A stretch of DNA of 34,041 bases from Pseudomonadota bacterium (GTDB lineage: Bacteria; Pseudomonadota; Gammaproteobacteria; Burkholderiales; Burkholderiaceae_C): NCBI GenBank assembly GCA_031119395.1, contig JAVHYA010000012.1, positions 29,543 to 63,583 on the forward strand, written 5' to 3'. The position numbers and the translations under genes were made by a program. The notes under the pieces were generated by a model. It was given only the letters and a program-made list of their open reading frames with translations. It did not search any database and had not been told where the DNA came from. Of this stretch, positions 1-7,536 are shown in pieces. Each line of letters opens with the position of its first letter. Within the stretch, counting starts at the first letter, position 1.

Positions 1-30
1 GCCCCCACGCTCCCCCGCTGCGCGCGAGGT
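1..30 (+). repeat. Probable edge copy of intergenic repeat family 2
   Basis: The first bases (GCCCCCACGCTC then a GCTGCGCGCG stretch) resemble the opening of the copies at 15793 and 29515 (GCCCCCGCGCTCATC, then CTTCGCG or similar). It ends just before the stop codon of the first gene. Only part is visible because the window starts here, so assignment to the family is tentative. Confidence 0.35.
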
Positions 31-34
31 CCGT

Positions 35-1009
35 TCAGCTGCGCCCGACCAGCCGCCGCAGCCCCAGCCACTGCTGGGCCCAGAAGCCGCGGCCGTAGTC
101 GCGCACGCGGCCGGTCGCGTCGGGCTCGACCTGGTCGCGGATGCCGGTCGCGTCGTAGCGGTCGTCGAAGCTGGCGGAGCGAAAGAGCATGTCCCACCAG
201 GGCAGCAGAACACCGAAGTTGCGACCTCCCAGCGTCCTGGGCCCTTCCGATTCGTGGCCGATGCCGATCGCGTGGTGCAGGCGGTGGAAGCGCGGGCTGA
301 TCCACAGGCGCTCGCCCAGGCGGCCGAAGGACAGCCGCAGGTTGGCGTGCTGCAGGCTCTGGCTGAGCTGGGTGAAGGCCACCACGGCGATGAACTGCCC
401 CGGCGCCACGCCGATGAGCTGCGCCACCGCCACGATGATCGCGTCGTGGATCAGGTCGTCGAGCAGGTGGTTCCGGTCGTCGCTCCACATCGTCATCTGG
501 CGCTGCGAATGGTGCAGCGCGTGCAGGCTCCACCACCAGTTGAAACGATGCTGGCCGCGGTGGATGAGGTACTCGACGAAGTCCAGCACCACCAGGTAGA
601 TCGCGAAGGCCACCCAGGGGATGTCGGTCACGCCGGGCCACAACTCGTCCAGGTGCAGGGTGCCCCACCCGGCCCCGCGCAACTCGCCCAGGAGCGCATC
701 GAACAGCGGCGTGACGGCGAAAAACAGGACCAGGCGGAACAGGCCCAGCCGGTGGATCAGGGTGTAGAGGATGTCGATGCGGATGGCCTGCCGGTCGCGC
801 ACCGGCTCCACCGGACGCCAGCGCTGCAGCGGGCCGATCACCACCACCAGGATCAGGATCTGGATCACGCCCACGAGCAGCCAGCCGGTGGCGTCGAAGG
901 CGTCCTCGGTCCATCCGCCCAGGCCGGCCGCGAAGACCAGCGGCTGCACCACCGCCTCGAACAGCCACTGCTGCACGGCGGCGAACTGGTCGGTGAACCA
1001 CTCGATCAC
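35..1009 (-). CDS. Fatty acid hydroxylase / sterol desaturase superfamily membrane protein
   Basis: A 324-residue integral membrane protein of the di-iron fatty acid hydroxylase/sterol desaturase superfamily. The histidine clusters expected for the metal centre are all present in the middle of the protein: HRGQH (HX3H), then HALHH (HX2HH), later QHAN, and finally HRLHH (HX2HH). Several hydrophobic segments precede the first box, one of them near residues 40-60 and others near 85-105 and 130-150. The start is GTG at 1009, with GGGAG about seven bases upstream. Members hydroxylate or desaturate lipids in the cytoplasmic membrane, but the substrate cannot be told from sequence. It lies downstream of the deacetylase on the same strand, separated by about 150 bases that hold a repeat copy, so co-transcription is uncertain. 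Confidence 0.85.
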   Translation of the reverse strand: MIEWFTDQFAAVQQWLFEAVVQPLVFAAGLGGWTEDAFDATGWLLVGVIQILILVVVIGPLQRWRPVEPVRDRQAIRIDILYTLIHRLGLFRLVLFFAVTPLFDALLGELRGAGWGTLHLDELWPGVTDIPWVAFAIYLVVLDFVEYLIHRGQHRFNWWWSLHALHHSQRQMTMWSDDRNHLLDDLIHDAIIVAVAQLIGVAPGQFIAVVAFTQLSQSLQHANLRLSFGRLGERLWISPRFHRLHHAIGIGHESEGPRTLGGRNFGVLLPWWDMLFRSASFDDRYDATGIRDQVEPDATGRVRDYGRGFWAQQWLGLRRLVGRS

Positions 1010-1069
1010 GCGCGGCTCCCGCCACGGCCCGGGCCAGGCGCTTCGATCACCAAGATGCGTCTTAGCAAT

Positions 1070-1133
1070 TTCATGGATACAAAGTGGCTGTGTCGTCCAG
1101 CGGATGGGCGCGAGCAGCTATCGATTTCATAGT
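1070..1133 (-). repeat. Dispersed 65-bp repeat, family 1, copy R1 (intergenic)
   Basis: Read on the minus strand it contains AATCGATAGCTG followed by CGCGCCC and, about 20 bases on, ACAGCCACTTT. It aligns without gaps to the copy at 32822, sharing AATCGATAGCTG, CGCGCCC and the CAGCC-CTTT end. It occupies most of the gap between the polysaccharide deacetylase and the hydroxylase gene. I see no gene in the rest of this 150-base gap. Confidence 0.75.
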
Positions 1134-1159
1134 AAACCCGGCAAGCTGACCGCGCGCTT

Positions 1160-1990
1160 TCACGGGTGCGCGGCGATCCACTCGCGGTACGCCGGATGCT
1201 GGCGCAGCGTGCGGAAGCAGAAGCCCTTGGCCTTCAAGCCCACGATCAGCGGCTCCAGGTCGGCCGGCGCCCACGGGTCCTGGCGCGACCAGATGCCCAG
1301 GTGCGCCAGCAGGATGTCGCCGGGCCGGATGTGTTCCAGCGCCTGCGACAGCAGCTTGTCGTTGGGGTACTTGTCGCTGGGCAGTTCGTCGCCCAGGAAG
1401 CCGGCCGGCGACCAGCCGACGTGCGCGAAGCCGCAGCTCTTGGCCGCCGCCAGCAGGCGCGGCGAGGTCTTGCCGCCGGGCGCGCGGAACAGCGGCAGCG
1501 GCTTCTTGCCGGTGATGTGCGCCAGCCGGTCGGTCGAGCGCTTGATCTCTTCGCAGTACTGCGCCGCGTCCCAGGTGAAGGTGCGTCCCGCGTACGCGCC
1601 GGCGCTGGGCTGGATCCGGAACCTGGCATCCACCCCTTTCACGTCCCCGCGCCAGTACGCATGGTCGTAGGTGTGCGAGCCGAACTCGTGCCCCTCGGCC
1701 GCGCGCGCCTTCCACCACGGCGCCCAGTGGTTGTCCAGGCTGTCGCCGCCGTCCTGCGTCTTCTCGGCGGCGGCGAAGAAGGTGACCTTCACGTCCTGCC
1801 GCCTGAGCACCTCGGCCACCAGCGGCGCGATGCCCATGTGGCCGGTGTCGAAGGTCAGGTAGACCGGCTTGTCGCAGTCATTCTGGGCTGCAGCGCCCGC
1901 GGATCCTGCGCAAGCCGCTATGAAAAACGTAGCAATCGACGCGCCTTGCCGCAGCGCGCGGGCAGGCCGGAAATCAGCGGACCTTGGCAT
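1160..1990 (-). CDS. Polysaccharide deacetylase family protein (NodB-like), exported
   Basis: A 276-residue protein with a NodB homology domain filling residues about 43-265. Visible motifs are TFDTGH (46-51), the zinc-type H106-x3-H110 in SHTYDH, the FRAPGG substrate-groove motif (168-173) and a late AHLG with H230. In classical members the first motif is TFDDG, whose second Asp binds metal; here it is Thr49, followed by His51. Residues 1-36 look like a Sec signal peptide with cleavage near AAAQ, so the enzyme should act in the periplasm or envelope, removing acetyl groups from a polysaccharide or peptidoglycan. The start at 1990 is chosen because it gives a compact signal peptide; an in-frame ATG at 2008 is also possible. 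The gene overlaps the end of the upstream beta-propeller gene by 17 bases, which suggests coupled translation. Residues 20-40 are encoded by a dispersed repeat. Confidence 0.87.
   Translation of the reverse strand: MPRSADFRPARALRQGASIATFFIAACAGSAGAAAQNDCDKPVYLTFDTGHMGIAPLVAEVLRRQDVKVTFFAAAEKTQDGGDSLDNHWAPWWKARAAEGHEFGSHTYDHAYWRGDVKGVDARFRIQPSAGAYAGRTFTWDAAQYCEEIKRSTDRLAHITGKKPLPLFRAPGGKTSPRLLAAAKSCGFAHVGWSPAGFLGDELPSDKYPNDKLLSQALEHIRPGDILLAHLGIWSRQDPWAPADLEPLIVGLKAKGFCFRTLRQHPAYREWIAAHP
1871..1933 (-). repeat. Family 1 repeat copy R2, inside the deacetylase signal peptide
   Basis: On the coding strand the segment begins GCTACGTTTTTCATAGCGG and ends near CAGCCCAGAATGAC. Aligned without gaps it matches the aroA copy R4 at about 42 of 60 positions and the intergenic copy R5 at about 35 of the first 49 (hand counts). 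It encodes residues 20-40, starting ATFFIAACAG, i.e. the hydrophobic core and cleavage region of the signal peptide. Codons ATA, GCT and TTT stand out from the surrounding GC-rich usage. Confidence 0.7.
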
Positions 1991-2987
1991 GTTCGACCGT
2001 CCACACACCGTGGGGCGAGCGGCCCACGTTGACCGTGCGCACCACCTTGCCCGCCGTGAGGTCGACCACGCTGAGCTTCTTGGCCCAGCGCGAGGTGACG
2101 AAGAGCGTCTTGCCGTCGGCCGACACGTCCATGCAGTCCGGGCCGCCGGGCACCGGGTAGGTGGCGGCCACCGTGAGCGTGGGGATGTCGATGCGGCTGA
2201 TCGAGTTGGCGACGCGGTTGCTCACGAACACCGACTTGCCGTCGCCCGCCGAGCGGAAGGCATGCGCGCCCTTGCCGGTGGAGATCTTGCCGACCAGCTT
2301 GGGCTCCTTGCCCGCCACGTCGAAGACCTGCACGCCGTCGCCGCCGGTCAGGCCGACCAGCAGCGTCTTGCCGTCGTGGATGCCGAACACGTCGGCCGGC
2401 ATCGGCCCGGTGGGGATGCGCCAGCGGATGGCCTGGGTGGCGAGGTCGACGGCGATGAGCTCGTCGCTGTCCTGCATGGTGACGTAGGCCACCGTGCTCT
2501 TGCCGTCGATCCAGATGTGGCTGGGCGTCTTGCCGGTGGGGATGCGCTTGGCCAGCTGCAGGTTGCTGCCGTCCCAGCGGTAGACGTCGACGTGGTTGAG
2601 CCGGTTGCCGGCGGTCACGAACCACTTCATGTCGGGCGAGAACTGCAGCTGGTACGGGTCGATGATGCCGTAGACCGTGCGCTGGATCTCGCCCGTGCGC
2701 GGGTTGAAGAAGGTCAGCGAGTCGCCGGCCGAGTTGGCCACGATCACCGACTTCTGGTCCGGCGTCATGTAGATGTGGTGCGGCTCCTTGCCCACCGCGA
2801 CCCGGTTGCGTTCGCTCCAGGTGCCGGGATCGATCAGGCTGACCGAGGCATCGAGCGAATTGAGCACGAAGAGCGGCGGCGCCGCCGCAGTGGCCGGAGC
2901 GGCCGGTTGGGCCGGAGCGGCCGCGCAGGCCAGCAGACAAACGAAAAGAGCCGCAAGGCGGCTCAGGGAGCGAACGGACAGGCGCAA
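1974..2987 (-). CDS. YncE/YVTN-family beta-propeller protein, exported
   Basis: A 337-residue protein with an N-terminal signal peptide (RSLSRLAALFVCLLACAAAP, residues about 6-25) followed by an Ala/Pro-rich stretch and WD40/YVTN-like blades. Repeated blade signatures can be seen, such as FVLNSLDASVSLID, VIVANSAGDSLTFF, VFVSNRVANSISRID and LFVTSRWAKKLSVVDL, each with the N/S-x-S-xD pattern. This suggests a periplasmic seven-bladed propeller, usually a binding scaffold; no catalytic function can be assigned. The start is TTG at 2987, supported by GGAG seven bases upstream and by being the point where the signal peptide begins. It is the upstream partner of the deacetylase (17-base overlap), so the two may work in the same envelope process. 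Confidence 0.8.
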   Translation of the reverse strand: MRLSVRSLSRLAALFVCLLACAAAPAQPAAPATAAAPPLFVLNSLDASVSLIDPGTWSERNRVAVGKEPHHIYMTPDQKSVIVANSAGDSLTFFNPRTGEIQRTVYGIIDPYQLQFSPDMKWFVTAGNRLNHVDVYRWDGSNLQLAKRIPTGKTPSHIWIDGKSTVAYVTMQDSDELIAVDLATQAIRWRIPTGPMPADVFGIHDGKTLLVGLTGGDGVQVFDVAGKEPKLVGKISTGKGAHAFRSAGDGKSVFVSNRVANSISRIDIPTLTVAATYPVPGGPDCMDVSADGKTLFVTSRWAKKLSVVDLTAGKVVRTVNVGRSPHGVWTVEHAKVR

Positions 2988-3023
2988 GACACGGCTCCGG
3001 AAAGGGACTGGGAAGTTTAACGA

Positions 3024-3060
3024 GCGAGGGCGCCGCGCCGCCGACAGGACAGGCCCTCGC
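3024..3060 (-). terminator. Possible weak terminator hairpin after rsuA
   Basis: GCGAGGGC at 3024-3031 pairs perfectly with GCCCTCGC at 3053-3060, leaving a long 21-base loop. On the minus strand the stem is followed by TCGTTAAACTT. It lies between the rsuA stop and the start of the propeller gene. The long loop and poor U tract make it a weak candidate. Confidence 0.3.
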
Positions 3061-3090
3061 GATGGCCGGACGGCAGGCGCGCGCCGCGCG

Positions 3091-3828
3091 TCAGGCCGGG
3101 CCCGAAAGCCGCACCGCCTGCAGGTCCTCGGGCCTCAGCCAGCGCCATTGCCCGGGCGCCAGGTCGGCCGGCAGCACCAGGCCGCCGATGGCGCTGCGGT
3201 GCAGCGCCGTGACGCGGTTGCCCACGGCCGCGACCATGCGCTTGACCTGGTGGTACTTGCCCTCGGTGAGCGTGAGGCGCAGGTGGTGCGTGTCCACCGC
3301 TTCGGCCGCGGCCGCCCGCACCGGCTTCGGATCGTCGTCGAGCACCACGCCGGCCAGCAGGTGCCCGATCTGCGCCTCGGTGAGCGCATCGGCGGTCGTC
3401 GCCTCGTAGACCTTGGGCACATGGTGCTTCGGCGAGGCCATGCGATGGATGAACTGGCCGTCGTCGCTGAGCAGCAGCAGGCCGGTCGTGTCCTGGTCGA
3501 GCCGGCCGATGGCCTGCACGCCGGGTTGCCCGCCCTTGACGGGGCGCTGCCGCAGCGGCGCGGGCAGCAGGGTGTAGACGCTGGGCCAGGCCGAGGGCTT
3601 CTGCGAGCACTCGGTGCCGGCCGGCTTGTGCAGCATCAGGTAGGCCTTGCCGTGGTACTCCCACGGCGTGCCCTGCACGGTGAAGCGCAGGCCGTCGGTT
3701 GCTATCAAATCCGTAGCTGGCTGCGCAGCATCCACGCCGTCCACAGCCACGAAACCCTGTTGAATGAGGCCGGCACAGACGCGACGCGTGCCGAAGCCCT
3801 GGCTGTAGAGGAGGTCCTGAAGTTCCAT
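3091..3828 (-). CDS. rsuA: 16S rRNA pseudouridine synthase (RsuA family)
   Basis: A 245-residue pseudouridine synthase of the RsuA/RluB/E/F group, which isomerises a uridine in rRNA (RsuA: U516 of 16S rRNA). Residues 1-50 form a small S4-like RNA-binding domain and the rest is the catalytic domain. The catalytic-Asp motif GRLDQDTTGLLLLSDDG is present with the nucleophile at Asp111, and KPAG and KYHQVKRM motifs also fit the family. The length is close to that of E. coli RsuA (231). The ATG at 3828 is preferred over one 36 bases upstream because the S4 domain begins directly there; the upstream residues are not family-like. A dispersed repeat overlaps codons about 22-43 in antisense. Distinguishing RsuA from RluE-type specificity rests on overall resemblance only. 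Confidence 0.85.
   Translation of the reverse strand: MELQDLLYSQGFGTRRVCAGLIQQGFVAVDGVDAAQPATDLIATDGLRFTVQGTPWEYHGKAYLMLHKPAGTECSQKPSAWPSVYTLLPAPLRQRPVKGGQPGVQAIGRLDQDTTGLLLLSDDGQFIHRMASPKHHVPKVYEATTADALTEAQIGHLLAGVVLDDDPKPVRAAAAEAVDTHHLRLTLTEGKYHQVKRMVAAVGNRVTALHRSAIGGLVLPADLAPGQWRWLRPEDLQAVRLSGPA
3701..3765 (+). repeat. Family 1 repeat copy R3, antisense inside rsuA
   Basis: The plus strand reads GCTATCAAATCCGTAGCTGG then CTGCGC, matching the opening 26 bases of the copy at 32822 at about 22 positions; CAGCC recurs at the same offset later. Here the repeat is opposite to the coding direction, and read as rsuA it gives codons for the linker from the S4 domain (residues about 22-43, including PATDLIA). 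The 3' half is more diverged than in other copies. Confidence 0.55.
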
Positions 3829-3850
3829 CAAGCATGTCCAAGAACGACAA

Positions 3851-3880
3851 GGCGGCCGCGCCACGAGGAGCGCGGCCGCC
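3851..3880 (-). terminator. Terminator-like hairpin after ggt
   Basis: GGCGGCCGCG (3851-3860) and CGCGGCCGCC (3871-3880) are a perfect 10-bp inverted repeat with a 10-base loop, 18 bases past the ggt stop codon. On the minus strand the stem is followed by TTGTCGTTCTT, a partial U tract. It probably ends ggt transcription before rsuA. Confidence 0.6.
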
Positions 3881-3897
3881 CGGGGCGAGAACGCGGG

Positions 3898-5634
3898 TCA
3901 GTAGCCCAGCGCCAGCCCCGTGTTGCGGCGCGGATCGTTGGCGCCGTAGAAGCGGTTGTTGCCCACCGGCTTGCCGCCCAGCGAGGGCGCGCCGACGATG
4001 ATCGCGGCCAGGTGGTTGGCCGGTTGCGGCACGCCCAGGTTGTGGCCCATGTCGGTGAGGATCCTGCGCGTGTCGGGGCTCAGCGCATAGGCCTCGACGT
4101 TGGTGACGTCGGGCAGCCACTGCTGGTGGAAGCGGGGCGCATCGACGGCCTCCTGCACGTTCATGCCGTAGTCGATGGCGTTGATCATGGTGAGCATCAC
4201 GGCGGTGATGATGCGGCTGCCGCCCGGCGTGCCGACGACCATGACGGGCTTGCCGTCCTTGCTCACGATGGTCGGGCTCATCGACGAGAGCGGCCGCTTG
4301 CCCGGCTCGATCTTGTTGGCCTCGCCCTGCACCAGGCCGTAGAGGTTGGGCACGCCCACCTTCGAGGTGAAGTCGTCCATCTCGTTGTTCAGCAGCACGC
4401 CCGTCCTGGCGGCCGTGACCTTGGCGCCGAACCAGTCGTTGAGCGTGTAGGTCACCGACACGGCATTGCCCCACTTGTCGGCGATCGAGTAGTGGGTGGT
4501 GTTGCTGCCTTCATGCGGCGCCACGCCGGGCTTGATGTCCTTGGAGACGCCCGCCTTCTTCGGGTCGATCACGGCGCGGATCTTCTCGGCGTAGCCCTTG
4601 TCCAGCAGGCGATCGAGCGGGTTCTTCACGAAGTCCGGGTCGCCCAGGTAGCTGTTGCGGTCCACGTAGGCGTGGCGCATGGCCTCGATCTGGTAGTGCG
4701 TGGCCTCGGCGGAGCGCCAGCCCAGGTCCTTGAGCGGGTAGCCCTCGAGGATGTTGAGCATCTCGCAGATGATGACGCCGCCCGAACTCGGCGGCGGCGC
4801 CGAAACCACGCGGTAGCCGCGGTAGTCGCATTCCACGGGCGCCATCTCGCGCGTCTTGTACTGCGCCAGGTCTTCGGTGGTGATGATGCCCTTGCCCGCC
4901 GCGCTCGAGTCGGCGATGGCCTTGGCCACCCAGCCCTTGTAGAAGCCGTCGGTGCCCTTGGTGCTGACCTCGCGCAAGGTCCTGGCCAGGTCCTTCTGCA
5001 CGATCTTCTCGCCGACCTTGAAGGCCTCGCCCTTGTTCAGGAAGATCGCCGCCGTGGCCGGATCGGCCTTGAAGTCGGCCGTGGCGGTATTGAACATGTC
5101 GATGTCGCCCTGCTCGAGCACGAAGCCCTTCTCGGCCAGGTCGATGGAGGGCTTGATGAGCGCGGCGCGCTGCAGCGTGCCGTACTTCCCGCGCGCGTAC
5201 TCCATGCCCGACACGCTGCCGGGCACGCCCACGGCCAGGTGGCCCTTGGTCGAGAGGCCCTTGACCACGTTGCCGTCCTTGTCAAGGTACATGTCGGGCT
5301 TGGCCGCCAGCGGCGCCTTCTCGCGGAAGTCGAGGAAGGTCTTGCGTCCGTCGGCCAGCTGGATGGTCATGAAGCCACCGCCGCCGAGGTTGCCGGCCGC
5401 GGGGTAGACCACGGCCAGCGCGTAGCCGACGGCCACCGCGGCATCGACCGCGTTGCCGCCGCGCTTGAGCACGTCCACGCCGACCTTGGTGGCCAGGTGC
5501 TGGGCCGTGACGACCATGCCGTTCTCGGCCATGACCGGCGCCTGCGATGCCGCCATGGCCTGGCTACCAGCGCCCAATGCGAGGGCAGCGGCCAGCGCGG
5601 CGCGCGTCGAATGGGTCCATGCAAACTGCTTCAT
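3898..5634 (-). CDS. ggt: Gamma-glutamyltransferase, periplasmic proenzyme
   Basis: A 578-residue gamma-glutamyltransferase, which cleaves or transfers the gamma-glutamyl group of glutathione and related compounds. A Sec signal peptide occupies residues 1 to about 29 (ending QAMAAS), so the enzyme is periplasmic. As in the family, the precursor should cut itself into large and small subunits at the nucleophilic Thr in NTTHYS, here Thr379, with the following DKWGNAVSVTYTLN segment typical of the small subunit. Other family motifs are GGGGFM, PPPSSGGV, RPLSSMSPT and GTPGGSRI. Length matches the E. coli enzyme (about 580). The ATG at 5634 is well supported by GGAGG a few bases upstream. Followed by a strong hairpin. 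No partner gene for glutathione use is adjacent. Confidence 0.95.
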   Translation of the reverse strand: MKQFAWTHSTRAALAAALALGAGSQAMAASQAPVMAENGMVVTAQHLATKVGVDVLKRGGNAVDAAVAVGYALAVVYPAAGNLGGGGFMTIQLADGRKTFLDFREKAPLAAKPDMYLDKDGNVVKGLSTKGHLAVGVPGSVSGMEYARGKYGTLQRAALIKPSIDLAEKGFVLEQGDIDMFNTATADFKADPATAAIFLNKGEAFKVGEKIVQKDLARTLREVSTKGTDGFYKGWVAKAIADSSAAGKGIITTEDLAQYKTREMAPVECDYRGYRVVSAPPPSSGGVIICEMLNILEGYPLKDLGWRSAEATHYQIEAMRHAYVDRNSYLGDPDFVKNPLDRLLDKGYAEKIRAVIDPKKAGVSKDIKPGVAPHEGSNTTHYSIADKWGNAVSVTYTLNDWFGAKVTAARTGVLLNNEMDDFTSKVGVPNLYGLVQGEANKIEPGKRPLSSMSPTIVSKDGKPVMVVGTPGGSRIITAVMLTMINAIDYGMNVQEAVDAPRFHQQWLPDVTNVEAYALSPDTRRILTDMGHNLGVPQPANHLAAIIVGAPSLGGKPVGNNRFYGANDPRRNTGLALGY

Positions 5635-5666
5635 CGTTGCCTCCTGTAAAAAAGAAAAGCCTCCAC

Positions 5667-5732
5667 GCGCCCTGCTGCGCGAGCTTCGCTGCCCCGCACA
5701 GGGGCGCTTTTCATCATGGGGCGGCCCGGCGA
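5667..5732 (+). repeat. Intergenic repeat family 2, copy upstream of ggt
   Basis: In the 140-base gap between the methyltransferase and ggt the plus strand carries CTGCGCGAGCTTCGCTGCC, a GCCCC...GGGGC hairpin core, and GGGGCGGCCCGGCG at the end. The CTTCGCTGCCCC and GGGGCGGCCCGGCG blocks recur in the same order before tyrA and mrpC. It sits in the untranslated leader region of ggt. Confidence 0.5.
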
Positions 5733-5774
5733 TGAGAAATTCGAAGCGTGAAGGAATCGGTGCATCGGCCGCGC

Positions 5775-7370
5775 TCAGGCGATCAGCAGCGCCTTGCGGC
5801 GCAGGTCCTTGAGCACGAGCTCGACCTGCTGGCGCGTGAACTCGTGCAGCTCGGCCTCGTCGGTGATCGGTTGGTCGTCCTTGATGAAGCGCAGGCGGTC
5901 GGCCCGCGCCTCGGACTCGAGGTGCTCGACCAGTTGTTCGTGGGTGTGCGCTCCATCGAGCAGGGGCAACACGCAGCGCTCCAGCAGGGACAGGCCCACC
6001 GGCTCATGCCACTGGTTGCACACGCTGGCGCCCTGACCGGCGGCCAGCGGCAGGCCGGGCGACTGCCGCACCGACATCAGCGCCTGCGGTGTCGCCGCGA
6101 CGTCCGCAGCAGTGACGACCGGCGTGCGGCGGATGCGCACCGCGCCGAAGATCAGGAGCTCCTCGAGCATCGAGACCACCGCGACTTCGACCGCCGCATG
6201 CGGCTCGCCGATGCGTGCGGACACGGCTTCGACCAGGGCATCGACCGGCACCGTGGCGGGATAGCGCTCGTCCAGCACCTGCGCCACCGCCTTGTGGACC
6301 GGCAGGCGCAGCGTGATCTTGAGGTTGTGAATGGCGTTGCTCGGCTGCTCGCGCGCGTCGAGGGTGAGCGCAGACCCGTCGGCGGCCGTGAAGACGCCCG
6401 CGTAGTGGAGCTTGCGCAGCCGCTCGCGATCGAGGCGATAGCGGATGTCGCCATTGCGCGACTGCTTGACCAGCAGCGTCTGGCGGAAGGTCCGGTTGAC
6501 CAGGAAGTCCAGGTACTGCTCCATGAGGATCTGGCTGCCGCCGCATTCGCGCAGCAGGGGCTCGCGCACCTTGTCGCCGTAGTTCTGCACGAACATGGTC
6601 GAGGGCTCGGCGTCGCACAGGTAGCTCAGGCCCTGGGCGTCGGCGCGACCGACGAACTCCTTGAAATAGCAGGGAGCGTTGCACGGCTCGAGGAACTCGT
6701 GCAGCAGGTAGGAGTCGTGCGAGGCCCGCACGATGGGCATGGCCTCCTCCAGCGTTTTCTTCAGCACGCTGTCGGGCTTGGCGGAGCCCTCGAGGAACTC
6801 GAGCATGCCGCGTGCGTACGAGAGCTTCTCTTGCGGCGTGTCGCGCGGCCCGCCGCGCAGGATCATCGCGTCGCGGACGATCTCGCGCGCCTTCCAGCCG
6901 GGATAGACGTTGTAGCTGATGTAGGCCACGCCATCGGCGGCGAGGTTGCGGGAGCACACGCGCAGGATGGCTTCCTGCACCGGCTCGGGCACCCAGCTGT
7001 AGACCCCGTGGCAGATGATGTAGTCGAACTCGCCGAAGTCTTCGCCGATGTCGGTGATGCTCAGCGTACGCAGCTCGACGTTCGGCACGCGAACGTGAGC
7101 CAGCAGTTGCTGGCCCTGGCTGACCTGCACCGGGGACAGGTCCACGCCCAGCAGCTTCGCCTGTGGATGCCGGGCCCCCATCGGGATCAGGTTGCCGCCG
7201 GAGGCACAGCCCAGTTCGAGCACCCGCGCGCGCGCCAGCGCGGGGGCTTCCAGGCCGAACAGCCAGGCCAGGGCCTCGAGGTGTTCGATCGAGCTCTGGG
7301 GGAAGGGGTGGGAATCGTAGGGAACGCTGTCGTAGTACGACGTGATCGTGCTGGTCAGTGCATCCGACAT
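5775..7370 (-). CDS. SAM-dependent methyltransferase with methyltransferase regulatory domain
   Basis: A 531-residue protein. Residues about 10-230 form a class I Rossmann methyltransferase domain, with the SAM-binding motif VLELGCASGG at 50-59 and the opening YYDSVPYDSHPFPQS block that is characteristic of this group. The middle part (about 230-330) resembles the methyltransferase regulatory domain, and the C-terminal 200 residues look like the winged-helix region found in protein-lysine methyltransferases of the PKMT type. The family includes rickettsial enzymes that methylate outer-membrane proteins, so a protein substrate is a reasonable inference but unproven. The start ATG at 7370 is chosen because homology-like sequence begins there; an upstream in-frame extension would run into the tmRNA gene. 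It stands alone between ssrA and ggt. Confidence 0.82.
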   Translation of the reverse strand: MSDALTSTITSYYDSVPYDSHPFPQSSIEHLEALAWLFGLEAPALARARVLELGCASGGNLIPMGARHPQAKLLGVDLSPVQVSQGQQLLAHVRVPNVELRTLSITDIGEDFGEFDYIICHGVYSWVPEPVQEAILRVCSRNLAADGVAYISYNVYPGWKAREIVRDAMILRGGPRDTPQEKLSYARGMLEFLEGSAKPDSVLKKTLEEAMPIVRASHDSYLLHEFLEPCNAPCYFKEFVGRADAQGLSYLCDAEPSTMFVQNYGDKVREPLLRECGGSQILMEQYLDFLVNRTFRQTLLVKQSRNGDIRYRLDRERLRKLHYAGVFTAADGSALTLDAREQPSNAIHNLKITLRLPVHKAVAQVLDERYPATVPVDALVEAVSARIGEPHAAVEVAVVSMLEELLIFGAVRIRRTPVVTAADVAATPQALMSVRQSPGLPLAAGQGASVCNQWHEPVGLSLLERCVLPLLDGAHTHEQLVEHLESEARADRLRFIKDDQPITDEAELHEFTRQQVELVLKDLRRKALLIA

Positions 7371-7495
7371 GCGGTGGGTCCCTCGGCGTGATGTGGTCGG
7401 AACGTTCTTGTTTTCGCTGCGCATGCGAGCCCGGCAAGGCACCGGGCACGGCAAGGAGCGCCGACTATAAGCCCGCCCATCGGCGACCGAGCAAC

Positions 7496-7530
7496 AAAAA
7501 AAGGGCCGGATTCGTGGGAATCCGGCCCTT
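7496..7530 (-). terminator. Intrinsic terminator of ssrA
   Basis: A perfect 13-bp inverted repeat (7501-7513 with 7518-7530, loop 7514-7517) lies seven bases beyond the tmRNA 3' CCA. On the minus strand the stem is followed by a run of T residues. This is a textbook Rho-independent terminator; the 166-base gap to the methyltransferase start holds nothing else I can identify. Confidence 0.93.
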
Positions 7531-7536
7531 GCCGTG

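Noticed and set aside
2773-5649. 958-codon open frame on the plus strand
   Set aside because: It is antisense to ggt and rsuA, with the same Arg/His/Ala/Gly-rich character and no recognisable domain.
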